Assembly (NCBI GenBank): GCA_029264225.1
Contig: JARICB010000251.1
Location: 1-5,885 of the forward strand
Direction of reading: 5' to 3'
DNA: 5,885 nucleotides
From: Nocardioides sp.
GTDB taxonomy: Bacteria; Actinomycetota; Actinomycetes; Propionibacteriales; Nocardioidaceae
Shown here: piece by piece, positions 1 to 5,885 of the stretch
Numbering within the stretch: the first letter of the stretch is position 1
Layout of the letters: each line of letters begins with the position of its first letter
Made by a program: the position numbers and the translations under genes
Notes under the pieces: generated by a model
What the model saw: the letters and a program-made list of their open reading frames with translations, nothing else
Database searches by the model: none
Told to the model about the DNA's origin: nothing

Positions 1-2
1 CG

Positions 3-611
3 AGCACGATCGTCGTGTTCATCCTGCTGCTCGCGACGACCAGACCACGGGTCAACGCACTGGCGTTCCTGGTCGGCTGGGCCATCTCGTTGACGCTGGT
101 CTTCTACCTGAGCTTCGTCTTCGGTCAGACCCACAGCCTGAGGCAAGGCAGCGGTCGCACCGGCATCGAGGTGCTCAAGCTGCTCCTCGGCCTAGCGTTG
201 GTCATCCTCGGTGCGCGGAAGTGGCGACACCGCAACGACCTACGCCCACCCGCTTCGGTGCCTCCCGCCTTGGCTCTCCGATTGCGGGACCTGACTCCTC
301 GCAGCGCTGTCGTGGTCGGCGTCCTGAAACAGCCGTGGGCCATCACCGCAGCAGCAGCGGTCGTGGTGCTCAGCCACCACACGTCGCCCCTCGTCACGCT
401 GATCGCCTTCGTGGCCTTCACCCTGGTCTCGACCGCGACCGTCATCGCCATCTACTACTACTACGCGCGCCGACCCGATGACGCCGAGCAACGGTTGAAC
501 GAACTGCTCGGCGAAGTCACCCAACGCACCCCAGAGATGATTGCCGCGGTCGCCATCGCGGTCGGGCTCGTCCTGATCGTTGACGGCGCACTTGCCGTGC
601 AGATCCACTGA
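3..611 (+). CDS. GAP-family multi-pass membrane protein, 5'-truncated
   Basis: The reading frame is open from base 3 to a TGA at 609-611, leaving 202 residues. The protein resembles the actinobacterial GAP family (mycobacterial Gap, needed for glycopeptidolipid export, and the sulfolipid-1-addressing protein Sap). The visible signature is a hydrophobic start, then an RPR turn followed by NALAFLVGW (about residues 18-26). Hydrophobic segments lie at roughly 1-12, 18-41, 56-74, 102-123, 129-154 and 178-200, so it is an integral inner-membrane protein. A charged stretch (about 155-177) separates the last two segments. GTG at 15 is an unlikely start because the family motif continues upstream of it; the true start is probably a few tens of residues to the left. 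A run of four Tyr (TAC codons, 453-464) ends one membrane segment. The family is linked to cell-surface lipid transport, but the substrate here is unknown. The gene converges on oleD and is not in its operon. Confidence 0.8.
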   Translation, partial: STIVVFILLLATTRPRVNALAFLVGWAISLTLVFYLSFVFGQTHSLRQGSGRTGIEVLKLLLGLALVILGARKWRHRNDLRPPASVPPALALRLRDLTPRSAVVVGVLKQPWAITAAAAVVVLSHHTSPLVTLIAFVAFTLVSTATVIAIYYYYARRPDDAEQRLNELLGEVTQRTPEMIAAVAIAVGLVLIVDGALAVQIH

Positions 612-658
612 GCTCGCGACCGCGGTCCTCGGCAACCTCCATCAGGCAGGAGCAGCGC
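612..658. other. Convergent intergenic gap without a clear terminator
   Basis: This 47-base spacer separates the stop of the GAP-family gene from the stop of oleD, which is read from the other strand. It contains a perfect 10-base palindrome, GACCGCGGTC, at 618-627. The palindrome has no loop and no T-tract on either side, so it does not look like an intrinsic terminator. Termination may be Rho-dependent or may occur inside the neighbouring genes. Confidence 0.5.
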
Positions 659-1642
659 TCACCGGGCAGGGCTGCCCGCGGCGTACCACGCGGCAAGCCG
701 GTCGAAGCCAGCCTCGATCCCGACCGCGGGGGCCCACCGCAGCACCGAGCGGGTGCGGCGCTGGTCGAACCAGTGTGCCGTCGACAACTGCTCCGCCAGG
801 AATCGCGTGAGCGGCGGGGTGTCGGTGCGTCGGGTGGCTGCCCAGATCAGGTCGATGGTCGTCCCAGCGGCGAGAGCGAGCGGGACGGGCACATGGCGAC
901 GTGGCGCACGGACGCCGGCGGCCCGGCACACCCGCTCGAGGATCTCGGCTACGGGACGCGGATCTCCGGTGCTGATCACCAGCGCCTCGCCGTGGGCCCG
1001 CGGTCCGCAGGCGTCAACTGCGGCCACCAGGGCCGATGCTGCGTCGTCGACGTACGTCGTGTCGATCAGGGCAGCCCCGTCCCCCAGCAGCGGCAACCGT
1101 CCCGCTCGCGCACGCGCCACGAGCCGTGCGACCAACTGGGTGTCGCCGGGGCCCCACACCAGGTGTGGCCGCACGGCGAGCACGGCCAGGTCGGGAGAAT
1201 CGGCCGACAGTGCGAGGAGTTCGGACTCCGCCTTGGTGCGTGAGTAGTGACCGCGGGCGTGGGCCGGGTCAGCAGGTGCCGCGCCGGCGCCGGACAGTGG
1301 CCGTCCGGCGTGAGCCACCGACGGTGACGACACCTGGACAAAACGCCCCACCCCGGAGGTTCTGGCTGCGGCGACGAGGGTCTCGGTGCCCCGCACGTTG
1401 GCGCGCTCGTAGTCGGCACGACGGCCGACGACATCCACCTTGGCTGCAAGGTGCAGCACCGCGTCCTGACCGCGGATGGCGCGCGATACTGCTTCGGGAT
1501 CGGCGACGTCCCCCAGCACCTCGCGGCACCCCAGGCCGGCGCTGCGCCGCTGCATCACCGTGACCTCGTCACCCCGAGCGACGAGCAACTGGGCGGCGGT
1601 ACGCCCCAGGAGCCCGGACGCTCCGGTGAGGAGAACCTTCAC
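659..1642 (-). CDS. oleD: OleD, NADPH-dependent 2-alkyl-3-ketoacid reductase (extended SDR)
   Basis: This 327-residue protein is an extended short-chain dehydrogenase/reductase of the 3-beta-HSD/NAD-dependent epimerase type. The N-terminal Rossmann motif TGASGLLG (6-13) binds the nucleotide. Ser105/106 in VSSPSV and Tyr133-x3-Lys137 (YSRTK) form the catalytic set, and RPHLVWGPGD (158-167) is the typical extended-SDR segment. In the Ole pathway this enzyme reduces the 2-alkyl-3-ketoacid made by OleA to the 2-alkyl-3-hydroxyacid. The length is normal and no lesion is seen. The start is GTG at 1642-1640, which overlaps the oleBC stop as GTGA. There is no strong Shine-Dalgarno sequence upstream (only a weak GGTGG), so translation is probably coupled to oleBC. 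Sequence alone would also allow a general sterol-type SDR; the OleD assignment rests on its place directly behind oleA and oleBC. Confidence 0.9.
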   Translation of the reverse strand: MKVLLTGASGLLGRTAAQLLVARGDEVTVMQRRSAGLGCREVLGDVADPEAVSRAIRGQDAVLHLAAKVDVVGRRADYERANVRGTETLVAAARTSGVGRFVQVSSPSVAHAGRPLSGAGAAPADPAHARGHYSRTKAESELLALSADSPDLAVLAVRPHLVWGPGDTQLVARLVARARAGRLPLLGDGAALIDTTYVDDAASALVAAVDACGPRAHGEALVISTGDPRPVAEILERVCRAAGVRAPRRHVPVPLALAAGTTIDLIWAATRRTDTPPLTRFLAEQLSTAHWFDQRRTRSVLRWAPAVGIEAGFDRLAAWYAAGSPAR

Positions 1643-4239
1643 GCACCACCACGGCCGGCGAGGGCCGCAGCCGCCTGCCGTGCCACCTCGGTCCGGTCGA
1701 TCTTCGAGGCGTGCCGGATGTCGAGCGGTAGCCGGTCGGCGCAGAGCACCGCCGAGACGGGCTTCTCGGCGACGCGGCGTACGTCTTCGGCAAGCTCGAA
1801 GTCAGCGACGCGGAGATGCATGTGCTGCCGACGGCCTACACGGCTGCCCTTGGCGTCAGTAGGGACGAGCACGGCGACCAACACCTGCGCGCCGGGCGGG
1901 CCGACGCCCACGACAGCGGCCGAAGCCACCGTCTCGAGGGATTCGATGCGCTGTTCGATCGCGACCGGTGTGACGAAGGCGTCGCTGCGACTGATCACAT
2001 GCACGGTGCGTCCCTCCACCCACAGCCGGCCCTGCTCGTCGAGATGGCCGACGTCGCCGGTTGCGTGCCAGCCGGGGTGGCGTGTCGACGAGCGCTCGGT
2101 GGCCCAGAGGGCGTCGTAACGCTCCTTCACGTGGGCAGCGCGGACGCAGATCTCACCCGTCACCCCGGGAAGGTCGATCAGATGGATGCTCTTGCCCTCG
2201 AGGGGCTCGACGGCGACCTCAACCCCCGGCAGTGGCCGACCGACACACACGCCCTCGCCCGCGCCGGCCTCCCTGATCTCCTCGTAGGAGATGTCGGTGA
2301 CCGGCAGTGCCTCGGTCATGCCGTAGGGCGTGTGCAGGCTCGCGTTCGGCAGCACCTTGGCCAACGCCTCGAGCAGCGACGCCGGGACCGGAGCCCCGGC
2401 AGACATCAGCAGCCGGACGCGGGACAGCGCTTCGCGCTGGCTCGAGTCCAGATCGGCGCTCGTGGCGACCACGCGGCGCAGTGCGGCGGGCGCAGCGAAG
2501 ACTACGCGGGCGTCCACGGCCGCCGCGGCGTCGGCCAGCAGGGAAGCAGTCAGGGTGTCGGGTGCGGTGACGTCGATGTCAGGGACCGACGAGCCCAGCC
2601 CGAGGGCAGGGCCAAGGAGGGAGAAAGGAGCAAAGGCCGCGACGAACGTGTCGTCGGCCTGCAGGTCGTAGGTCGCACGGACCAGGTCGACCTGCGCGCG
2701 GACCTGGCCGTGCCGGTAGACGACGCCCTTGGCCGGCCCCGTCGCTCCGGAGGTGAAGACGACCGCGCAGTCCTCGTCGGGCCCCGGAGACTTCGGCTGG
2801 GGCGCACTGCGACCGCGGCGGGCCAGGTCGTCGAGGTCGTGGTCGACGCCGAGCAGGCGACGCGTGGTGGAGTTCAGCGGGCGTACGGCGATGCGGGTGC
2901 CCGGCAGACCCATGGCTCGGGCGGCAGCGAGACCGGTCTCCGTGGCGACGAGGTGGTCGAGGCCCGCGCCACGCAGGGCGCGACGCATGCCGGTGAACCC
3001 GAGCCCCTTGTCGGCCACCACGATGACCGCCCCGGCGCGCCATACGGCGTAGACGATCGACGTCAGGTCTGCGGACGGCTCGACCAGGAGTCCGACCCGG
3101 TCACCGGGACGTACTCCCGCATCCGCCAGCCCGGCCGCCACCTCGGCGACCCGCCGAGACATGGCGGCCCAACTGACTCCCGCGCCCTGGTGCGACACGA
3201 CGGGGCTCGTGTCAACGGAACGGCGATCGAGTTCGGCCCACAAGGGCTCGAACCCTGACCGCTGAGCAACGCTGGCGTCTCGGGTCGCCCTGGACGGTGC
3301 GCCGAGTTCCTTCACCCAGGCGGCCACCAGGTCGGCGTACTCCGGGGCATCCTCGGTCACCAGGTGCGAGGCACCCTCGAACCGGTGGACCTGCGCATGG
3401 GGCAGCCGCTCGAGCAGGTCGGTGAGGTAGCGCTCACCGAAGACCGGGTCGCGTGGACCCCAGAACATCAGGGCCGGGACGTCGAGGGTGCGCACCCCCT
3501 CGGCGAGCTCGGCGACGGCGGCGTAGGACGGGTGGCCGGGCGAGAAGGGGATGTCGGCGACGAAGGCGCCGATCGCTCGACGACTCGCGACGCTGTCATA
3601 GGGCAACGCCAGCGCGTCGCGGACCTCGCGCGGCAAGGACGGTCGGGACAGGGCCGGGGTGCCGCGCACGAAGATCGGCGTGGCGACGCAGCCGATCGAG
3701 CGCAGGCCCGGCAGGTGGGCCAGTCGGATGAGCGGCGGACCGAGGTCCCCCGCCGGCTGCGCCACTGCCGTATTGCCGAGGACCACTCCCCGCAACTGGT
3801 CGCGGTGTGCCAGCGCCCAGCCGAGCGAGAGGATCCCTCCCCAGTCGTGGCCGACGGTGACGACGGGTCCCGTCACGCCGAGGGCCTCGGTAAGGTGGCC
3901 GAGATCGGCGATCCGTTGCACCACGGTGCGGGGAGTGTCGGTGCGCTCCGAGAATCCCATCCCGAGGTGGTCCGGGGCGATGACGCGCCATCCGCGTGGC
4001 GCGGCGGCGATCAGTCCGCGCCACAGGTAGGACCACGTGGGGTTGCCGTGGATGCACAGCAGGGTTCCCTGCGTAGGCTCCACCCCGTTGTCGAGCACGT
4101 GCCATTCCCGCTGCCGGCCCTCGGCGTCGGGAGCCGTGACCATCCGCGACCAGGCGGGGTCGAGCCCGGGTAGGTCACCCAGCGCAGGTCTGCGGCCCGA
4201 CCCGGTGGTTGTCGACCGTGACGATGACACCGCGGTCAC
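1639..4239 (-). CDS. oleBC: OleBC fusion: beta-lactone decarboxylase plus beta-lactone synthetase
   Basis: This 866-residue protein has two complete enzymes in one chain. Residues about 30-312 are OleB, an alpha/beta hydrolase of the haloalkane-dehalogenase type. HGNPTWSYLW (64-73) gives the oxyanion region, VGHDWGG (129-135) carries the nucleophile Asp132, Asp264 in FWGPRDP is a likely acid, and His292 in GASHL is the catalytic His. A linker of about 20 residues follows. Residues about 330-866 are OleC, of the AMP-forming acyl-CoA synthetase superfamily. They show the P-loop TSGATGPAKG (496-505), PYGMTE (638-643), GDVGHLDEQGRLWVEGR (728-744 region) and a C-terminal Lys846 in RHASKIDR. OleC adenylates the 2-alkyl-3-hydroxyacid and closes it to a beta-lactone; OleB then removes CO2 to give the cis-olefin. 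Fused OleBC proteins are known from Actinobacteria. The GTG start overlaps the oleA stop (GTGA) and lacks a clear Shine-Dalgarno sequence, which suggests translational coupling. Confidence 0.95.
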   Translation of the reverse strand: MTAVSSSRSTTTGSGRRPALGDLPGLDPAWSRMVTAPDAEGRQREWHVLDNGVEPTQGTLLCIHGNPTWSYLWRGLIAAAPRGWRVIAPDHLGMGFSERTDTPRTVVQRIADLGHLTEALGVTGPVVTVGHDWGGILSLGWALAHRDQLRGVVLGNTAVAQPAGDLGPPLIRLAHLPGLRSIGCVATPIFVRGTPALSRPSLPREVRDALALPYDSVASRRAIGAFVADIPFSPGHPSYAAVAELAEGVRTLDVPALMFWGPRDPVFGERYLTDLLERLPHAQVHRFEGASHLVTEDAPEYADLVAAWVKELGAPSRATRDASVAQRSGFEPLWAELDRRSVDTSPVVSHQGAGVSWAAMSRRVAEVAAGLADAGVRPGDRVGLLVEPSADLTSIVYAVWRAGAVIVVADKGLGFTGMRRALRGAGLDHLVATETGLAAARAMGLPGTRIAVRPLNSTTRRLLGVDHDLDDLARRGRSAPQPKSPGPDEDCAVVFTSGATGPAKGVVYRHGQVRAQVDLVRATYDLQADDTFVAAFAPFSLLGPALGLGSSVPDIDVTAPDTLTASLLADAAAAVDARVVFAAPAALRRVVATSADLDSSQREALSRVRLLMSAGAPVPASLLEALAKVLPNASLHTPYGMTEALPVTDISYEEIREAGAGEGVCVGRPLPGVEVAVEPLEGKSIHLIDLPGVTGEICVRAAHVKERYDALWATERSSTRHPGWHATGDVGHLDEQGRLWVEGRTVHVISRSDAFVTPVAIEQRIESLETVASAAVVGVGPPGAQVLVAVLVPTDAKGSRVGRRQHMHLRVADFELAEDVRRVAEKPVSAVLCADRLPLDIRHASKIDRTEVARQAAAALAGRGGA

Positions 4240-5264
4240 CAGACGATTTCGAGGCAGCTGGCGTTGAGTCCGGAGCCGATCCCCAGCAGAAGGACCCGGT
4301 CGCCGGCCTCCAAACCATCAGTGTTGCCAGCCATCGTGAACGCCACCGAGGCAGGCCCGATGTTGCCGAATTCGGGGAAGGTACGGGGCGCGCGCTCGGG
4401 CTCGAGACGCAAACGCTCGCAGATCGCTTCGGTGTGGACCTGCGAGATCTGGTGCAGGAAGTAGCGGCTGATCCCAGACTCCCAGTCGAACTCGCCCGCG
4501 GCCTCCTCCCAGAGCTCCGACGACAGCACGAGACCCGCCTCCAGCAGCCCCTTGAGGTCGGTCTTCATGACGCTGTTGTCGCCCACGCAGAGCTGGTGGT
4601 GCTGGGTGGCTGCGCGACTCACGCCGGCAATGAGTCGGTGACCCTCGGGGTGTTGGTCGGCGCGACCCAGGACCATGGCCACGGCCCCTGAGCCCAGGGT
4701 CAGCGCGGCGAACTCCTCCATCACGTCGTTCGCGGTGACGTTGTCATTGGAGGTCAAGCGCTGGATCGTCGCCTCCTGGACTGGTCGCGAGTCCTCGCTG
4801 TCCACCACCAGGGCGTGGTCGATCAGGCCCGATTCGATCATGGCGGCCGCGATCTCCATGCCGTTCATGAAGCCTAGGCAGGCGTTGGTGACGTCGAAGT
4901 TCTGGCAGCCGGGCGGCAACCCAAGGGCGTCGTGGATGACGACGGCCGTCGATGGCTCCAGCCATTCACGGCTCAGCGAGGTGTTGATCATGAGGCCGAT
5001 GTCCTCGGCCGCCACGCCGCTGGCCGCCAAGGCGGCTCGTCCGGCAGCGACTGCCCCGTCGATGAAGGAACCGTCCTCTGCCCAGCCACGTCGCTCCCTG
5101 ATTCCGACCAGTCCTTCGAGCATGCCGCTCCGCAGGCCGGTGCGCTGAAATACCTCGGCCAGGCGGTCGTCGAGTTCGTCGGAGGTGATCACCACCGGGG
5201 CCTCGACCCGCTCAACCCCCAAGAGGACGGTACGGTCGTAGCGGTGGGTCGAGTTCTGGATCAT
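4236..5264 (-). CDS. oleA: OleA, thiolase-fold acyl-CoA head-to-head condensing enzyme
   Basis: This 342-residue enzyme of the thiolase/KAS III superfamily joins two fatty acyl-CoAs by non-decarboxylative Claisen condensation to a 2-alkyl-3-ketoacid. It is the committed step of olefin synthesis. The nucleophile Cys129 lies in NACLGFMNGM, equivalent to Cys143 of Xanthomonas campestris OleA. Glu103 in SREWLEPS matches the OleA general base (Glu117 there). His271 (HQISQVHT) and Asn301 (GNIGPAS) complete the thiolase set, and the C-terminal GIGSGLN is also typical. A GTG at 5303 would add 13 residues, but I chose ATG at 5264-5262. That start has AGGAG five bases upstream, and the N-terminus MIQNSTHRYD then aligns with the start of known OleA proteins. 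It is the first gene of the operon; its stop overlaps oleBC by four bases. Confidence 0.95.
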   Translation of the reverse strand: MIQNSTHRYDRTVLLGVERVEAPVVITSDELDDRLAEVFQRTGLRSGMLEGLVGIRERRGWAEDGSFIDGAVAAGRAALAASGVAAEDIGLMINTSLSREWLEPSTAVVIHDALGLPPGCQNFDVTNACLGFMNGMEIAAAMIESGLIDHALVVDSEDSRPVQEATIQRLTSNDNVTANDVMEEFAALTLGSGAVAMVLGRADQHPEGHRLIAGVSRAATQHHQLCVGDNSVMKTDLKGLLEAGLVLSSELWEEAAGEFDWESGISRYFLHQISQVHTEAICERLRLEPERAPRTFPEFGNIGPASVAFTMAGNTDGLEAGDRVLLLGIGSGLNASCLEIVW

Positions 5265-5269
5265 CACGG

Positions 5270-5274
5270 CTCCT
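5270..5274 (-). promoter_or_regulatory. Ribosome binding site of oleA
   Basis: The minus strand reads AGGAG here, five bases before the ATG at 5264-5262. This site decides the oleA start: the upstream GTG at 5303 has no comparable Shine-Dalgarno match, and an in-frame GTG directly before the ATG is too close to AGGAG. Confidence 0.75.
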
Positions 5275-5310
5275 GGAAACGCGGTTCGATTGCCTTGCGA
5301 CACTACGGGG

Positions 5311-5321
5311 GCATGCCATGC
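5311..5321. repeat. Short inverted repeat GCATG-C-CATGC upstream of oleA
   Basis: Two perfect 5-base arms flank a single C, about 47 bases upstream of the oleA ATG. GGG on the left and CCC on the right extend the symmetry loosely. The position, where the oleA promoter should lie, would suit an operator, but an 11-base repeat can occur by chance in such DNA. Confidence 0.3.
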
Positions 5322-5460
5322 GTACCCGCAAGTAGGCCCAGACCGCGGCCTCGCGCACCGGCGACCCGGTCAGTCAGGCAACGAGCATCCGGTCCCCGAG
5401 AACACGCACATCTCCTCGGTCACCGCGGCGGGTCGGAACTCCTCGGAGGTCATGGCGCGC

Positions 5461-5485
5461 GGCTGTTCGAACGATCAGAACAGCC
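5461..5485. repeat. Perfect 8-base inverted repeat GGCTGTTC/GAACAGCC
   Basis: The arms at 5461-5468 and 5478-5485 are exactly complementary and are separated by nine bases. The left arm overlaps a GTTCGAAC palindrome (5465-5472). There is no T-tract after the repeat, so a terminator is unlikely. The site lies between two divergent genes, 44 bases before the candidate promoter of the YCII gene and about 200 bases upstream of oleA, which fits a binding site for a dimeric regulator. It does not match the actinobacterial SOS box (TCGAAC-N4-GTTCGA). Confidence 0.45.
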
Positions 5486-5528
5486 CGACCACGGTGGGCG
5501 GAGAATCGCCGTAGATTTCGCAATCCGA

Positions 5529-5555
5529 TGTCGAAGTGCGGGGCAACCGTTCGAC
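5529..5555 (+). promoter_or_regulatory. Candidate ECF42-type promoter of the YCII/DGPF gene
   Basis: TGTCGA at 5529-5534 and CGAC at 5552-5555 are separated by 17 bases. As I recall, published work on the ECF42 sigma-factor group in Streptomyces gives a -35 of TGTCGA and a -10 of CG(A/T)C, and these factors are encoded beside DGPF-type genes. The downstream gene here is a DGPF-type protein. Transcription would start near 5561-5563, giving a leader of about 38-40 bases that includes the AGGAG site. A 10-base palindrome CGTACGTACG (5555-5564) overlaps the predicted start point. The assignment is inferred from motif, spacing and gene type. Confidence 0.6.
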
Positions 5556-5587
5556 GTACGTACGAGAAGCAACAACCGACAACCACC

Positions 5588-5592
5588 AGGAG
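5588..5592 (+). promoter_or_regulatory. Ribosome binding site of the YCII/DGPF gene
   Basis: AGGAG lies eight bases before the ATG at 5601, an ideal spacing. It fixes the start of a gene that has no stop inside the window. Confidence 0.8.
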
Positions 5593-5600
5593 TGATCAAG

Positions 5601-5885
5601 ATGCCACGTTTCATGGGATTCGTGAGGATGGAAGAAGGCGTCGGCACCCCGCCACAGGCGCTGTTCGACGCGATGGACGCCCACATCGGCGAACGGGCCG
5701 CCAGTGGGGTGTTCCTCGACGGCGGCGGACTGTACGGGACCGAGGACGCGGTGAACTTCGTGGTCCGTCAGGGTGAGGTCAGCCGCGTCGACGGGCCGTA
5801 TGCGGAGGCCAAGGAGGTCGTCGGCGGCTGGGCCATCATGCAGTACGCCACCCTCGAGGAGGCCGTGGCAGATCAGCGGGAGTTC
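5601..5885 (+). CDS. YCII-related (DGPF domain) protein, 3'-truncated
   Basis: An open frame from ATG at 5601 runs past the right edge, giving 95 residues with no stop. The sequence has the features of the YCII-related/DGPF family: an N-terminal beta strand (PRFMGFVRM, 2-10), a helix region followed by GVFLDGGGL (36-44), and the signature DGPYAEAKEVVGGWAIM (64-80), where Tyr replaces the usual Phe of DGPF. A helix rich in Glu/Ala (LEEAVADQ) follows, as is usual near the C-terminus. Family members are small alpha/beta proteins of about 100-140 residues, so most of the protein is present. The biochemical role of the family is largely unknown. In Actinobacteria they are often encoded with ECF sigma factors of the ECF42 group, and the upstream promoter candidate here agrees with that. 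It is divergent from the ole operon and shows no functional link to it. Confidence 0.88.
   Translation, partial: MPRFMGFVRMEEGVGTPPQALFDAMDAHIGERAASGVFLDGGGLYGTEDAVNFVVRQGEVSRVDGPYAEAKEVVGGWAIMQYATLEEAVADQREF

Larger units (their letters stand above)
5265..5600. other. Divergent intergenic region between oleA and the YCII gene
   Basis: These 336 bases hold no convincing gene. Short open frames on both strands have atypical composition, no good ribosome binding site and no recognisable family. The region should contain the promoters of both flanking units. I see the oleA ribosome binding site near the left end, a GCATG-C-CATGC inverted repeat at 5311-5321, a 5-base stem ACCGG/CCGGT at 5357-5370, a perfect 8-base inverted repeat at 5461-5485, and an ECF-type promoter candidate at 5529-5555. 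No convincing -35/-10 pair for oleA could be assigned; a TAGTGT on the minus strand (5305-5300) is a weak -10 candidate. Confidence 0.7.

Noticed and set aside
618..627. Palindrome GACCGCGGTC as a bidirectional terminator between the convergent genes
   Set aside because: It has no loop and no flanking T-tract; such GC-rich 10-base palindromes are common in this type of DNA.
1816..3258. A 480-codon open frame on the plus strand opposite oleBC
   Set aside because: It is the antisense shadow of a well-conserved gene in high-GC DNA; it shows no recognisable domain and is very rich in Arg, Gly and Asp, as such shadows are.
3364..4173. A 269-codon plus-strand open frame opposite the OleB half
   Set aside because: It lies wholly within oleBC, shows no family motif and has shadow-type composition.
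5300..5331. TTGCGG and TAGTGT on the minus strand as a sigma-70-type oleA promoter
   Set aside because: The spacer is 20 bases, outside the usual range, and the -10 match is poor. It is kept only as a weak -10 candidate in the description of the region.
5465..5485. LexA/SOS box around GTTCGAAC
   Set aside because: TCGAAC is followed after four bases by AGAACA rather than GTTCGA, so the second half-site is missing.
5290..5514. A 74-codon plus-strand open frame in the divergent intergenic region
   Set aside because: It has a weak start without a Shine-Dalgarno sequence, low-complexity polar composition and no recognisable family; the region is better explained as regulatory.
5445..5514. GGAGG followed by ATG at 5452, a possible 20-residue leader peptide containing the 8-base inverted repeat
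   Set aside because: GGAGG is only two bases from the ATG, and the candidate promoter for the YCII gene lies downstream of it, so a leader-peptide attenuator is not supported.
5374..5586. A 70-codon minus-strand open frame upstream of oleA
   Set aside because: It is Arg-rich, has no ribosome binding site and overlaps the inverted repeat and promoter candidate of the YCII gene.

Overview
The window is high-GC DNA of actinobacterial type. Third codon positions are strongly G/C, long antisense shadow ORFs run opposite the real genes, GTG starts are used, and a GAP-family membrane protein, a fused OleBC protein and a YCII/DGPF protein sit together. A Nocardioides- or Micrococcus-like actinobacterium is plausible, but the genus cannot be read from this sequence.

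Layout. (1) Bases 3-611 (+) hold the 3' part of a GAP-family multi-pass membrane protein; its start lies left of the window. (2) After a 47-base convergent gap comes a tightly packed minus-strand operon, oleA (5264-4236), oleBC (4239-1639) and oleD (1642-659). Both internal junctions are four-base GTGA overlaps. (3) A divergent intergenic region of about 340 bases (5265-5600) separates oleA from a rightward gene. It holds the oleA ribosome binding site, two inverted repeats and a good candidate ECF-type promoter. (4) Bases 5601-5885 (+) hold the start of a YCII-related (DGPF) protein that runs off the right edge.

How the genes work together. OleA condenses two fatty acyl-CoAs head to head into a 2-alkyl-3-ketoacid. 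OleD reduces this to the 2-alkyl-3-hydroxyacid. The OleC half of OleBC activates it with ATP and closes a beta-lactone, and the OleB half decarboxylates the lactone to a long-chain internal cis-olefin. All recognisable catalytic motifs are present, so the operon looks complete and functional. Olefin is the expected end product rather than a stable beta-lactone.

The YCII/DGPF gene appears to be a separate unit. Its upstream region carries TGTCGA-N17-CGAC, which matches my recollection of the ECF42 sigma-factor promoter, a group known to be encoded next to DGPF genes. No new system is evident. The points most worth a second look are this promoter, the 8-base perfect inverted repeat between the divergent genes, and the GAP-family lipid-transport-type protein next to a hydrocarbon operon.
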